From: Sphingomonas sp.
Lineage (GTDB): Bacteria; Pseudomonadota; Alphaproteobacteria; Sphingomonadales; Sphingomonadaceae
NCBI RefSeq assembly: GCF_017304615.1
Contig: NZ_JAFKLZ010000002.1
Location: 434,001-498,000 of the forward strand
Direction: 5' to 3'
Length of the DNA: 64,000 nt
The translations under genes and the position numbers were made by a program. The notes beneath the pieces were generated by a model. That model had not been told where the DNA came from. It was given only the letters and a program-made list of their open reading frames with translations, and made no database searches. Positions 18,335 to 27,916 of the stretch are shown here, in pieces (the first letter of the stretch is position 1; the number at the start of each line of letters is the position of its first letter).

Positions 18335-19258
18335 TCAGCCTGCGTTTGCCGCGCGAGTCAGGTTCAGGAACACGTCTTCGAGATCCGGCTCTTTGGTCGA
18401 GACGTCGACGATGCCGTAGCCGTCGCCCTGCACCGCCGCGAGCACTTGACCGGCATTCGCCTGGTCCTTGCGATACGTGATCTCCAGCACGCGCTCGCCC
18501 TTCAGCTCGACCTTCTGGAAGCACGCGGCCGTCGGCGGCGCGGTCACGTCGCGATCGACGGTCAAAGCGACGACCTTTTCCTGCGCCATCCCGACCAGAT
18601 CGCGAGTCGGCTCGTTGGCGATCACGCGGCCGTGGTTGATGATCGCAATGCGGTCGCACAATTCCTCGGCTTCCTCGAGATAGTGCGTGGTCAACACGAT
18701 CGTCACGCCGCGCCGGTTGAGTTCCTTTACATAGGTCCAGAGCTGCTGGCGCAGTTCGACGTCGACCCCGGCGGTCGGTTCGTCGAGCACGAGAACGGGC
18801 GGCGAATGGACCATCGCCTTCGCCACCATCAGCCGCCGCTTCATCCCGCCCGACAGCGTTCGCGAATAAGCCTTCGCCTTGTCCTCGAGGTGAACGGCGC
18901 GGAGCAACTCCATCGAGATGCGCTTCGCTTTGGGCACGCCGTAGAGCCCGGCCTGGATTTCGAGCGTTTCGACCGGCGTGAAGAACGGGTCGAACGTGAT
19001 CTCCTGATTGACGATCCCGATCGACGCCTTCGCGTTGCGGGGGTGCTCGTCGATGTCGAAGCCCCAGATCGCAGCCTTGCCCGACGTTTTGTTGACCAGC
19101 CCCGCCAGGATGTTGATCAGCGTCGATTTGCCGGCGCCGTTGGGGCCGAGCAGCCCAAAGATGCTGCCGCGCGGCACGTCGAACGAGACGTTGTCGAGCG
19201 CTTGCTTGCCTCCAGCGTAAACCTTGGAGAGCTGGTCGATCGCGATTGCGGCATCCAT
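18335..19258 (-). CDS. ABC transporter ATP-binding protein (ABC-2 exporter type)
   Basis: ATPase of 307 residues with Walker A GPNGAGKST, Q-loop in NQEI, signature LSGGMKRR, Walker B VLVLDEPTAGVD and switch His in LTTHYLEEAE. The C-terminal 80 residues are the extra domain seen in drug/daunorubicin-type exporters. No permease gene lies on either side, so its membrane partner must be elsewhere or be lost; the neighbours are an esterase (convergent) and an unrelated exported protein. Start at 19258 gives MDAAIAIDQLSKVYAGG, as usual. Confidence 0.93.
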   Translation of the reverse strand: MDAAIAIDQLSKVYAGGKQALDNVSFDVPRGSIFGLLGPNGAGKSTLINILAGLVNKTSGKAAIWGFDIDEHPRNAKASIGIVNQEITFDPFFTPVETLEIQAGLYGVPKAKRISMELLRAVHLEDKAKAYSRTLSGGMKRRLMVAKAMVHSPPVLVLDEPTAGVDVELRQQLWTYVKELNRRGVTIVLTTHYLEEAEELCDRIAIINHGRVIANEPTRDLVGMAQEKVVALTVDRDVTAPPTAACFQKVELKGERVLEITYRKDQANAGQVLAAVQGDGYGIVDVSTKEPDLEDVFLNLTRAANAG

Positions 19259-19294
19259 ATTTGCGGACTTAGGCTCGCCGACGCGGAGCGCAAG

Positions 19295-19981
19295 TCACTT
19301 CGCGGGCGGTTCGGCGGGCAAGTCAGGCCCCATCGGCTTGGCGGGCGCGGGGTCGGCGGGTTTGGGGTCGTTCGCCTTTGCCGGCGGCGTCGCCTTCGCC
19401 GGTTTGATCGTCAGCGTCTGTTCGGTGGTCAGCGTGATCCCGGCGACGCGGTCGGTCACCGTCGCGACGACGCGATAGTCGCCGAACGGCCCCTCGTCAT
19501 CGACACCGTAGCCGAGCGCACCGTCGCTCAGATACGGCTTCTTCGGGTCGGTCGGCGCGGTCTTGTTCCACACGACGAAATCCTTGTTCTCCTCGTTCGT
19601 CGTGCCATCGGGCCGATGGATCACATAGTCAGCAACGACGTCACAATTCCCTTGCGCATTCGCCTTGCAGCCGCGGAAGATCAGGAAGGTGAACAGCGGC
19701 TGGTTGGCGACGGTCCTGGTCGTCGCGCTGCCGCCGCCCGCGCCGAGCTTCCACCCGGCGATGAACTTGGCCGAATCGGGCACGGCGACCTGGAGGATGC
19801 TGAAGCCGTCCTTTTCATCGTGGCTGAGCGGGGAGATCGCGATGAGCGGGGTCTTGGGCTTCGGCTTCGCGGCGGGCGGTTTGGGTTTCGGGGCCGGTTT
19901 GGCCGTCTTCTGGGCGACGGCCGGGCTGGCGAGGAGCAGCGCGGCGAGGGCCAAGCGATACAAGATGGTCATGGCCGTCAT
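19295..19981 (-). CDS. Hypothetical exported Lys/Pro/Ala-rich protein
   Basis: Protein of 228 residues with a signal peptide ending ASPAVAQ, followed by a Lys-Pro-Ala repeat (KPAPKPKPPAAKPKPK) that looks like a cell-wall-spanning or flexible linker. A second Lys/Pro/Ala-rich stretch forms the C-terminus. The middle domain, about 140 residues, has two cysteines and resembles sphingomonad hypothetical proteins; no family recognised. Two close starts are possible (19981 and 19972) and the frame is open to 20008. It lies 36 bases upstream of the ABC ATPase on the same strand. Confidence 0.75.
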   Translation of the reverse strand: MTAMTILYRLALAALLLASPAVAQKTAKPAPKPKPPAAKPKPKTPLIAISPLSHDEKDGFSILQVAVPDSAKFIAGWKLGAGGGSATTRTVANQPLFTFLIFRGCKANAQGNCDVVADYVIHRPDGTTNEENKDFVVWNKTAPTDPKKPYLSDGALGYGVDDEGPFGDYRVVATVTDRVAGITLTTEQTLTIKPAKATPPAKANDPKPADPAPAKPMGPDLPAEPPAK

Positions 19982-20057
19982 GGTGCGGCGACGCGTGCCG
20001 CTTGGCAAGTCGCGGGAGGAGATTGATGCGCCCGCCCGCGCTTGCTATCGCGAGCGC

Positions 20058-20291
20058 ATGCTGCCGCCGCCCGAAGTCATCCGCGTCTCCCATGCCCGTG
20101 TCGCTTGCGACGGGGCGACCGACATTCCCGGCGGCGCGGCGCTCGGCCATCCGCGCGTGTTCCTGCAGATCGACGAGCAAGGCTATGTCGATTGCGGTTA
20201 TTGCGACCGCCGTTTCGTGCTGATCGGCGAGCCGGCGGACGGCGTGGACCAGAGCCAGTTGCCCGACCACCCGGCTGGCGCGTCGCTCTAA
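20058..20291 (+). CDS. zf-CHCC zinc-finger protein (NDUFS6-like)
   Basis: Small protein of 77 residues. The C-terminal half has the Cys-His-Cys-Cys pattern of the zf-CHCC family: VACDG, LGHPRVFLQID and VDCGYCDRRFVL. Such proteins are related to the zinc-binding subunit NDUFS6 of complex I and are widespread in alphaproteobacteria, where they may be an accessory subunit of NADH dehydrogenase. The frame is open much further upstream, but MLPPPEVIRVSH is the family-like start. It is followed by tldD after 19 bases on the same strand. Confidence 0.87.
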   Translation: MLPPPEVIRVSHARVACDGATDIPGGAALGHPRVFLQIDEQGYVDCGYCDRRFVLIGEPADGVDQSQLPDHPAGASL

Positions 20292-20310
20292 ACGCCTTAT
20301 ATCGTCGGGC

Positions 20311-21738
20311 ATGACCAGCCCGACCGACCCCCGCCAGTTCCTCTATCGCGACCAATTGTCGCCCGACGAAGCGCAAAGGCTGACCGCGCAAGCACTCGGC
20401 AAGGCCGACGATGGCGAGCTCTACTTGCAATATGCGCGATCCGAGGCGTTCGGGTTCGACGACGGGCGGCTGAAGACCGCAAGCTACGATACGCATTCGG
20501 GCTTCGGCCTGCGCGCGGTGTCGGGCGAGACCACTGCTTTCGCGCACGCCAACGAAATCAGCGCCCCGGCGATCAAGCGCGCCGCCGATACGATGGCGCT
20601 GATCGACCCCGCGACCGGCCCGAAGGCCGCGCCCCCGGGCCGCACCAACCGCCACCTCTATACCGACACCGACCCGCTCGACCTGGTGCCGTTCGCCGAC
20701 AAGGTGAACCTGTGCCAGACGATCGACGCCGCCGCGCGCGCTCGCGATCCGCGCGTGGCGCAGGTGTCGGTCAGTCTCTCCGGATCGTGGAACGTGGTCG
20801 AGATCGTCCGCGCCGATGGCTTCGTCGCGACCGACGTGCGGCCGCTGGTGCGCCTCAACGTCTCGATCGTCGCCGAGGTCAACGGGCGGCGCGAGACGGG
20901 CACGTTCGGGATCGGCGGACGCTACCTCTACGGATCATTGTTCGAGGAAGCGACGTGGCAACGCGCGATCGACGAGGCGCTGGCGCAGGCGCTCGTCAAT
21001 CTCGAGTCGGTGGCCGCACCCGCGGGTGAGATGACGGTACTGCTCGGCCCGGGCTGGCCGGGCATCCTGTTGCACGAAGCGATCGGGCACGGGCTGGAGG
21101 GCGACTTCAATCGCAAGGGCACCAGCGCCTTCTCCGGCAGGGTCGGTCAGCGTGTCGCCGCGCCGGGCGTTACCGTGGTCGACGACGGCTCGATCACTGA
21201 TCGCCGCGGCTCGCTATCGATCGACGACGAGGGCACGCCGACCAGCGAAACCGTGCTGATCGAGGACGGCATCCTGAAGGGCTATATGCAGGATCGGCTC
21301 AATGCCCGGCTGATGGGCGTCACGCCGACCGGCAACGGCCGCCGCGAGTCGTTCGCGCATGCGCCGATGCCGCGGATGACCAATACCTTCATGAAGGCTG
21401 GCAGGGACGATCCCGCCGAGCTGATGGCGCGCGTCAAGCGCGGCATCTTCGCCAAGGCGTTCGGCGGTGGCCAGGTCGACATCGTCAGCGGCAAGTTCGT
21501 GTTCAGCTGTACCGAGGCTTATCTGATCGAGGACGGCAAGCTCGGCGCCCCGATCAAGGGCGCGACCTTGATCGGCGACGGCCCGACCAGCCTGACCAAG
21601 GTCACCGGCATCGGCAACGACTTCGCGCTCGACGAAGGCATCGGCATGTGCGGCAAGGGCGGGCAGTCGGTGCCGGCCGGCGTCGGCCAGCCGACTCTGC
21701 TTCTCGAAGGGCTGACAGTCGGCGGGACGGCGGTATGA
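20311..21738 (+). CDS. tldD: Metalloprotease TldD
   Basis: Protein of 475 residues, subunit of the TldD/TldE (PmbA) protease that trims the leader of modified peptides and unfolded substrates in the cytoplasm. The zinc site LLHEAIGHGLEGDFNR (HExxxH, first His near residue 255) is present, with the downstream cysteine-containing segment FVFSCTEAYLIEDGKLG. Length fits TldD (about 475-480). TldE is not next to it. The stop overlaps the start of the DUF5996 gene (ATGA), so the two are translationally coupled. Confidence 0.95.
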   Translation: MTSPTDPRQFLYRDQLSPDEAQRLTAQALGKADDGELYLQYARSEAFGFDDGRLKTASYDTHSGFGLRAVSGETTAFAHANEISAPAIKRAADTMALIDPATGPKAAPPGRTNRHLYTDTDPLDLVPFADKVNLCQTIDAAARARDPRVAQVSVSLSGSWNVVEIVRADGFVATDVRPLVRLNVSIVAEVNGRRETGTFGIGGRYLYGSLFEEATWQRAIDEALAQALVNLESVAAPAGEMTVLLGPGWPGILLHEAIGHGLEGDFNRKGTSAFSGRVGQRVAAPGVTVVDDGSITDRRGSLSIDDEGTPTSETVLIEDGILKGYMQDRLNARLMGVTPTGNGRRESFAHAPMPRMTNTFMKAGRDDPAELMARVKRGIFAKAFGGGQVDIVSGKFVFSCTEAYLIEDGKLGAPIKGATLIGDGPTSLTKVTGIGNDFALDEGIGMCGKGGQSVPAGVGQPTLLLEGLTVGGTAV

Positions 21739-22670
21739 GCGACGCCTGGCCCGTGCTCGATTGGGCCGCGTGGCGCGAGACGGCGATCGCGCTGCAATTG
21801 CGCTGTCAGATCATCGGCAAGGTCCGGCTCGCGCTGACGCCGTGGCTCAACCATAGCTGGCATGTGCCGTTCTATCTGACCGCACGCGGCTGGAGCACGT
21901 CGGCGATCCCGTGCGGCGATCGCATCCTGCAGATCGATTTCGACCTGATCGGCGACGACCTGATCTTCATCACCAGCGATGGCGCGAGGCGCACGATCGC
22001 GCTGACGGCGGGGACCATCGCCGACTTCCACGCCGCGACCATCGCCGCGCTCGACGCGTTGGGGAGCGATACCAATTTCGACGGCAGTCCGAGCGAAATG
22101 CCGGATGCTGTTCCCTTCGCCGAGGATCGCGCCCTACGGCCCTACGATGCCGATGCCGCCCGCACGTTCTGGCGCTCGCTGATCCAGGTCGAGCGCGTCT
22201 TCTACCAGTTCCGCACCGGCTTCCTTGGCAAGGCAAGTCCGATCCACCTGTTCTGGGGAAGCTTCGATCTCGCCGTGACGCGCTTTTCGGGCCGCGTCGC
22301 GCCGCGTCATCCCGGCGGCATGCCCGGACTGCCCGACGCGGTGACGTGCGAAGCGTACAGCCATGAGGAAGCGAGCGTCGGCTTCTGGCCCGGCAGCGAC
22401 GCCTATCCGCACGCGGCCTTCTACGCCTATGCCTACCCGTCACCCGATGGGTATGTCGATGCCAAGGTCCAACCGGCGCAAGCAGCGTGGAACGCGGAAA
22501 TGGGCGAGTTCCTGCTCGACTACGACGCGGTCCGCACGGCGCCCGACCCGGCGGCGATGCTGCTCGATTTCTGCCAGTCGACCTATGACGCCGCGGCCGA
22601 TCTGGCCAATTGGGACCGCGCGGCGCTCGAATGTCCGCTGGGCCGGCCGCGAGTGCCACGCGCGGTATAG
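21735..22670 (+). CDS. DUF5996 family protein
   Basis: Protein of 311 residues, recognised as DUF5996 by segments such as WPVLDWAAWRETAIALQLRCQIIGK, LAVTRFSGRVAPRHPGG (split), CEAYSHEEASVGFWPG and EFLLDYDAVRTAPDPAAMLLDFCQSTYDAAA. Function unknown. It is soluble, with many aromatic residues, and has no signal peptide. Start ATG 21735 overlaps the tldD stop by four bases. Known only as a conserved bacterial family; no catalytic motif is clear. Confidence 0.85.
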   Translation: MSDAWPVLDWAAWRETAIALQLRCQIIGKVRLALTPWLNHSWHVPFYLTARGWSTSAIPCGDRILQIDFDLIGDDLIFITSDGARRTIALTAGTIADFHAATIAALDALGSDTNFDGSPSEMPDAVPFAEDRALRPYDADAARTFWRSLIQVERVFYQFRTGFLGKASPIHLFWGSFDLAVTRFSGRVAPRHPGGMPGLPDAVTCEAYSHEEASVGFWPGSDAYPHAAFYAYAYPSPDGYVDAKVQPAQAAWNAEMGEFLLDYDAVRTAPDPAAMLLDFCQSTYDAAADLANWDRAALECPLGRPRVPRAV

Positions 22671-22711
22671 CGACCGGCCGGCGGCGCGGCGAAGGTCACA
22701 CCAGGGTCACA

Positions 22712-23602
22712 CTAACGCGATCGTCGCCGCCGCCGCTGATTGCTGGCCGGATCGAGATAATAGCATTCGTCCGCAAACTCCTCGTCGGTCAGCGTCCCGC
22801 CAGCATCTTCCTTGGCGATCGCCGCCGCGCCGCGCGCCATGCGGGCCTCATGCTCCTCCATCACAAGCTGCCGTTCCGACTTGGGTCGGCGCTGTTCGCG
22901 ATCATAATGCGGCAGCACGCCGTCCGCGGCGGCGGCGTCCTCCAGCGCGTCCTCGAATTCCTCGGGCGTGAGCAGCGTTTCGGGCGGCGCGGGAAGCGCC
23001 GGTTCCATTTCACGCAGGGTGTCTTCCAGGGTGGGGATGGAAGCCGGGGTCGGGATGGCGTCGACCACCGCGCCGCCCGCGCGCGCATCGCGGCCGCCCA
23101 CCCGCGCATCGCGGCCGCGCGCGCCATCGCCATAGCGTTCGGGATTGAGGTGGGCGAGCAGCCATTGGAGCAAGCGGTTGTCATGCACCAGCCGCGCGCT
23201 GACGACTTCGCCGCAATCGTTATAGACTTCGTGTTCGACGCTCTGGATCGCACGCTCGAACGCGATGTCCTCGATCAGCCCGGCGGCGTGGCGCCGCGCC
23301 GCGTCCCAGGCGCGCGCGAAGGCCGCCCCGTGCGGCGAGCGGCGCAAGCGATAGGCGGTTTCGCGCGACATGCCGACCGCCTTGGCCGCCGCGCCGACGA
23401 GGCCGGTGTCAGCAAGCACCTCGATAAAGCGCCGCTGCTTCTCCTCGGTCCAGCCGTCGTAGCGCGGCGTGCGGCGGACCGGCACCCAGCGATAGTCGGC
23501 GGGGTCGTAGGGTTCGGGCGCGTCGAGATCGGTGTCGGCGAAATCGGTGGCGGCCAGCGCGTTGCCCGGCGCTGGCTGGCGAGGATCGGATGAGTCGGTC
23601 AT
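22712..23602 (-). CDS. Helix-turn-helix protein, terminase-small-subunit-like
   Basis: Protein of 296 residues. Near residues 50-90 it reads WTEEKQRRFIEVLADTGLV, then AAKAVGMSRETAYRLRRSP, a helix-turn-helix like those of phage terminase small subunits and of a common sphingomonad family of unknown role. The middle has a short duplication, GRDARVG/GRDARAG, and the C-terminus ends in a basic run RRRRRSR. Either a DNA-binding protein of phage origin or a host protein; sequence cannot decide. It lies 117 bases downstream of the low-GC tcmP-DUF5131 pair, on the same strand. Confidence 0.72.
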   Translation of the reverse strand: MTDSSDPRQPAPGNALAATDFADTDLDAPEPYDPADYRWVPVRRTPRYDGWTEEKQRRFIEVLADTGLVGAAAKAVGMSRETAYRLRRSPHGAAFARAWDAARRHAAGLIEDIAFERAIQSVEHEVYNDCGEVVSARLVHDNRLLQWLLAHLNPERYGDGARGRDARVGGRDARAGGAVVDAIPTPASIPTLEDTLREMEPALPAPPETLLTPEEFEDALEDAAAADGVLPHYDREQRRPKSERQLVMEEHEARMARGAAAIAKEDAGGTLTDEEFADECYYLDPASNQRRRRRSR

Positions 23603-23671
23603 CCGGGATTGTGGATCAGCACGAGGCCGGGAGTAGCGAAGCTAATCACGGAATAGCCGAGTGCCGGCCGG

Positions 23672-23687
23672 CGTCGCTCGAGCGACG
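23672..23687. repeat. 16-base perfect palindrome
   Basis: CGTCGCTCGAGCGACG is a perfect self-complementary palindrome in the 117-base gap between the DUF5131 gene and the helix-turn-helix gene, near the edge where GC content returns to the level of the surrounding genome. There is no run of T after it on either strand, so it is not a typical terminator. It could be part of the boundary of an inserted module. Confidence 0.4.
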
Positions 23688-23719
23688 ACCGACGACGCGG
23701 CTTTGCCGCGGCGGGGCAG

Positions 23720-24478
23720 TCAGGCGGCTAGTTCGTGGGGATATTCGTCGTAGGTTCGACCTCGAAGTTCGCGCCCAGCCGCCTTCTTGTTGCGACCTCC
23801 CCATTGCTTAAAGAAGAAGGCTGTTCCTGTTCTGCGGCATGCCTTCTCTATTTGTTCGACCCATTCAATTTCCATTGGGCGTGAAGCTGGGCCAGATTCC
23901 CCGCCAACGATCGCCCAATCAATTCCGTGCAAGTTTATTGATCCCACTGGGCCAATCAGTGGCTCAAAAGACACAAATCGAGTCATGCCGGAGATCGCAA
24001 CGAGATGCGTGATCCGATTTACGACGGCTTCATCTTCCACTGAAGTACCAATCCACACCTGCGAGAGACGCGGGAGTTCCCCCAACGCGAACATCGCAGC
24101 CATACGCTCGGGGCGTTTTGTCAGGACTTGAAACTGATGCTGCGGGCACTGCGCCATTGTAGCCCAAACGGCCTGAATAAAGGCCGTCGGCACGTCTTCG
24201 TGAAACAGGTCAGCCATCGAATTCACGAAAATTCGTTTGCCGCGCTTCCAATTAATCGGATCGTTCAGCGTGGAAGAATCAACGTTGACGCGCCCGGTCC
24301 AAACGGTCCGCTTACCGCTTTTTCGCGTCGTTCCTTCGTACTTGGGATGCCCCATCGCCTGCAACCGGGCTGCCATTCGCATAGCATAACAATTAGTGCA
24401 GCCCGCAGACGCGACATTGCAGCCCGCTACCGGGTTCCAAGTGACATCGGTCCATTCAATCTCGGACGTTCCAGACAT
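23720..24478 (-). CDS. DUF5131 (phage Gp37/Gp68) three-cysteine protein
   Basis: Protein of 252 residues of the phage Gp37/Gp68 family (PF07505, DUF5131). The N-terminus reads IEWTDVTWNPVAGC, followed by the three-cysteine motif C20-x6-C27-x2-C30 (GCNVASAGCTNCYA), which recalls the iron-sulfur cluster site of radical SAM enzymes. Other conserved family features are IFVNSMADLFHEDVP, QVLTKRPERM, WIGTSVED, FVSFEPLIGP, WAIVGGESGP and FFFKQWGG. Reaction unknown. Its start codon overlaps the tcmP stop (TAATG), so translation is coupled. Base composition is lower in GC than the neighbours, consistent with transfer. Confidence 0.93.
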   Translation of the reverse strand: MSGTSEIEWTDVTWNPVAGCNVASAGCTNCYAMRMAARLQAMGHPKYEGTTRKSGKRTVWTGRVNVDSSTLNDPINWKRGKRIFVNSMADLFHEDVPTAFIQAVWATMAQCPQHQFQVLTKRPERMAAMFALGELPRLSQVWIGTSVEDEAVVNRITHLVAISGMTRFVSFEPLIGPVGSINLHGIDWAIVGGESGPASRPMEIEWVEQIEKACRRTGTAFFFKQWGGRNKKAAGRELRGRTYDEYPHELAA

Positions 24479-25380
24479 TACTTCAAAACCGCACTTGCAA
24501 GCTTGGACGCCAATCTAGCTCGGTCGCTCGGATTTGCCCACGCAAACATTAACGAAAATTCGTGAAGCCCGTTACGCCCTAGCGGCAGGACTTGGTCAAC
24601 AACCCGCCCATGAAACGCCGCCTTCAGACGTTCCTTCGCAACATTTTCAAACCACTTTACGTCGACTGCGCGCTTCGAAACGGCTTGGCTATTCCCCCAT
24701 AAATCGATCTGGCCCTTCTCTTCGGTTGCAACCACGTTTCGCCATTCGGTGGTGCCCAGCGCCTCATCAACGCTACGTCCACCGTCCTCCAAAACACCCC
24801 CGTCTTGGCGAACTTGGCGATACATGGCGAACACGGGTACAAGGTACCAGACATCTACAGCGGCAGTTTTTGCCAGCACTTCGAGGGTAGAATATTTTAT
24901 CTGCAGGCCGAAGGGATCGATAAAAACAACAGCCCTAGTCGCTCGCCAATTCGTTGCTTTGCATAAGTCGATGAGCATCTGATTGGCATCGAACCGAGTC
25001 AGTTGAATCCGATCTTTGAGATGCGAAAAATCGGCGTTGATCGCGCTCCTCAGCGCCTCAACGTTGGATTTCTTCACGTCGTTCAGCAGATAGCGATCGA
25101 AATGCGGTTCGACCTTGAGAGCCCGGAGGGCTGACCCGACAATGATTTGATCAGCGTCCGCCACTGGCTTGGGGCTGCCGAGTAGGTGAATCTGATGATC
25201 TTCGGTTTGGCGTTCCGCCAGGACAGACTTTGGAATTGAAGAGCCTGAGCCTGCGCACACATCAACGTACAGTAACTCGAAATCCTGCTTCTTTAGAGCA
25301 GTCGTGTAGGTCGACAGGTACTTCTCAACGATTTCCAGTTTGCGTCGTGTATGTTCATCGCCAAATGCTTGCGCAACCAT
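24478..25380 (-). CDS. tcmP: Three-Cys-motif partner protein TcmP
   Basis: Protein of 300 residues matching the TcmP family (recalled as TIGR04474), named as the partner of the three-cysteine DUF5131 proteins. The N-terminal TRRKLEIVEKYLSTYTTAL helix, the LLYVDVCAGSGSS loop (residues 37-48, like the SAM-binding motif I of methyltransferases) and VVFIDPFGLQ (D155-P-F-G158, in the place of methyltransferase motif IV) suggest a Rossmann methyltransferase-like fold. Start 25380 is well supported by GGAGGGG six bases upstream. First gene of a two-gene operon; the upstream 100 bases are AT-rich. A 60-base sample at 25021 has only 31 G+C. Confidence 0.92.
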   Translation of the reverse strand: MVAQAFGDEHTRRKLEIVEKYLSTYTTALKKQDFELLYVDVCAGSGSSIPKSVLAERQTEDHQIHLLGSPKPVADADQIIVGSALRALKVEPHFDRYLLNDVKKSNVEALRSAINADFSHLKDRIQLTRFDANQMLIDLCKATNWRATRAVVFIDPFGLQIKYSTLEVLAKTAAVDVWYLVPVFAMYRQVRQDGGVLEDGGRSVDEALGTTEWRNVVATEEKGQIDLWGNSQAVSKRAVDVKWFENVAKERLKAAFHGRVVDQVLPLGRNGLHEFSLMFAWANPSDRARLASKLASAVLK

Positions 25381-25481
25381 CGGCCCCTCCGAGGAACAAG
25401 TGGGGAACGGTAAATTGATTTCTGCTTAAATACAAATGGTTCGTGTTTCAGCGTCGCCGATCAAGCTAATCCAATCGCCCC

Positions 25482-25703
25482 TCAATTCCCCCGCTTCCGG
25501 TGCACGAAGAACGCCACCAGCAATATTCCCGTCACGATCCCGATCGCGCCGCCGCCGATCGTCGTGACGGTGCCGATCGCCTCGGCGGGAGGGACGGTGA
25601 GCGATGCGCCGTTTCGGATGTACATCACGAACCAGGCGGTGCCGGCCAGGATCAGCAAGTCGATCACCAGCATGCCGACCAGCGCGCGTGTGGATTTCTT
25701 CAT
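25482..25703 (-). CDS. Small membrane protein, two transmembrane segments
   Basis: Protein of 73 residues starting MKKSTRALVGMLVIDLLILAG. Two hydrophobic helices (about residues 7-27 and 42-64) are joined by a short polar loop and followed by a basic tail HRKRGN, so both ends are probably cytoplasmic. No family recognised. An upstream ATG at 25763 is in frame, but the sequence between is Pro/Arg-rich and unlike a coding start; ATG 25703 is preferred, with a GGGGGC purine-rich stretch ahead. Confidence 0.65.
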   Translation of the reverse strand: MKKSTRALVGMLVIDLLILAGTAWFVMYIRNGASLTVPPAEAIGTVTTIGGGAIGIVTGILLVAFFVHRKRGN

Positions 25704-25777
25704 CGGAAAAGCCCCCTCTCCCGCCCCGCGCGGGTGTGGCGCGGGGTGACGGGAGGCTATCACAGGTCAGCCCTTGG

Positions 25778-27643
<1,866 letters not shown>

Positions 27644-27646
27644 TCA

Positions 27647-27660
27647 CTCCGTTGTCGGAG
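27647..27660 (-). promoter_or_regulatory. thiC: Hairpin covering the thiC ribosome binding site
   Basis: On the minus strand CTCCG-ACAA-CGGAG forms a 5-base stem with a 4-base loop. Its second arm contains GGAG, the only good Shine-Dalgarno sequence before the thiC start. It lies between the TPP aptamer and the start codon, where the expression platform of a translational riboswitch is expected. Confidence 0.55.
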
Positions 27661-27687
27661 CGAGGACACGGATTTCGGATGAAAACC

Positions 27688-27782
27688 GCCCACTCCCTCC
27701 GCCGGTCTCAACCGGATCAGGTTCAGCGGGTCGGAGGCTGCGGCCTCCCTCTCAACCGCGACTGAGCGGTCCCCCGGGGATG
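27688..27782 (-). promoter_or_regulatory. TPP riboswitch (THI element)
   Basis: Reading the minus strand, the conserved elements appear in order: CCCCGGGGGA at the 5' side, GGTTGAGAGG (a CTGAGA-like variant), then CCGCTGAACCTGATCCGG and TTGAGACCGGCGGAGGGAG. The CTGAACCTGATCCGG segment is the hallmark pyrophosphate-sensor helix of the THI box. It sits about 50 bases upstream of thiC, its normal place, and binds thiamine pyrophosphate to lower thiC expression. Confidence 0.95.
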
Positions 27783-27817
27783 GCCGATGGTAGGCGCGTT
27801 CTACACGGAATGAAAGG

Positions 27818-27907
27818 CGGCGCGGCGTAAATCCGCGCCGTCGGACGGGTTCGCTGCGCGACCCGCCGGCCGCCGCGGCGTCTCCGGGATTGCCACAGCA
27901 ATCCCGG
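27818..27907. other. Two GC-rich stem-loops between the ferritin-like gene and the riboswitch
   Basis: Two perfect stems lie in the 130-base gap: CGGCGCGG/CCGCGCCG at 27818-27825 and 27833-27840, and CCGGGATTGC/GCAATCCCGG at 27884-27893 and 27898-27907, the second 9 bases after the ferritin-like gene ends. Neither is followed by a T-run on the minus strand, so they may be Rho-type or RNA-stabilising stems rather than intrinsic terminators. Confidence 0.5.
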
Positions 27908-27916
27908 TGCGCCCGC

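Noticed and set aside
22712-23602. Functional phage terminase small subunit
   Set aside because: Only the helix-turn-helix is similar; no large subunit, portal or capsid gene lies nearby, so the call was kept descriptive.
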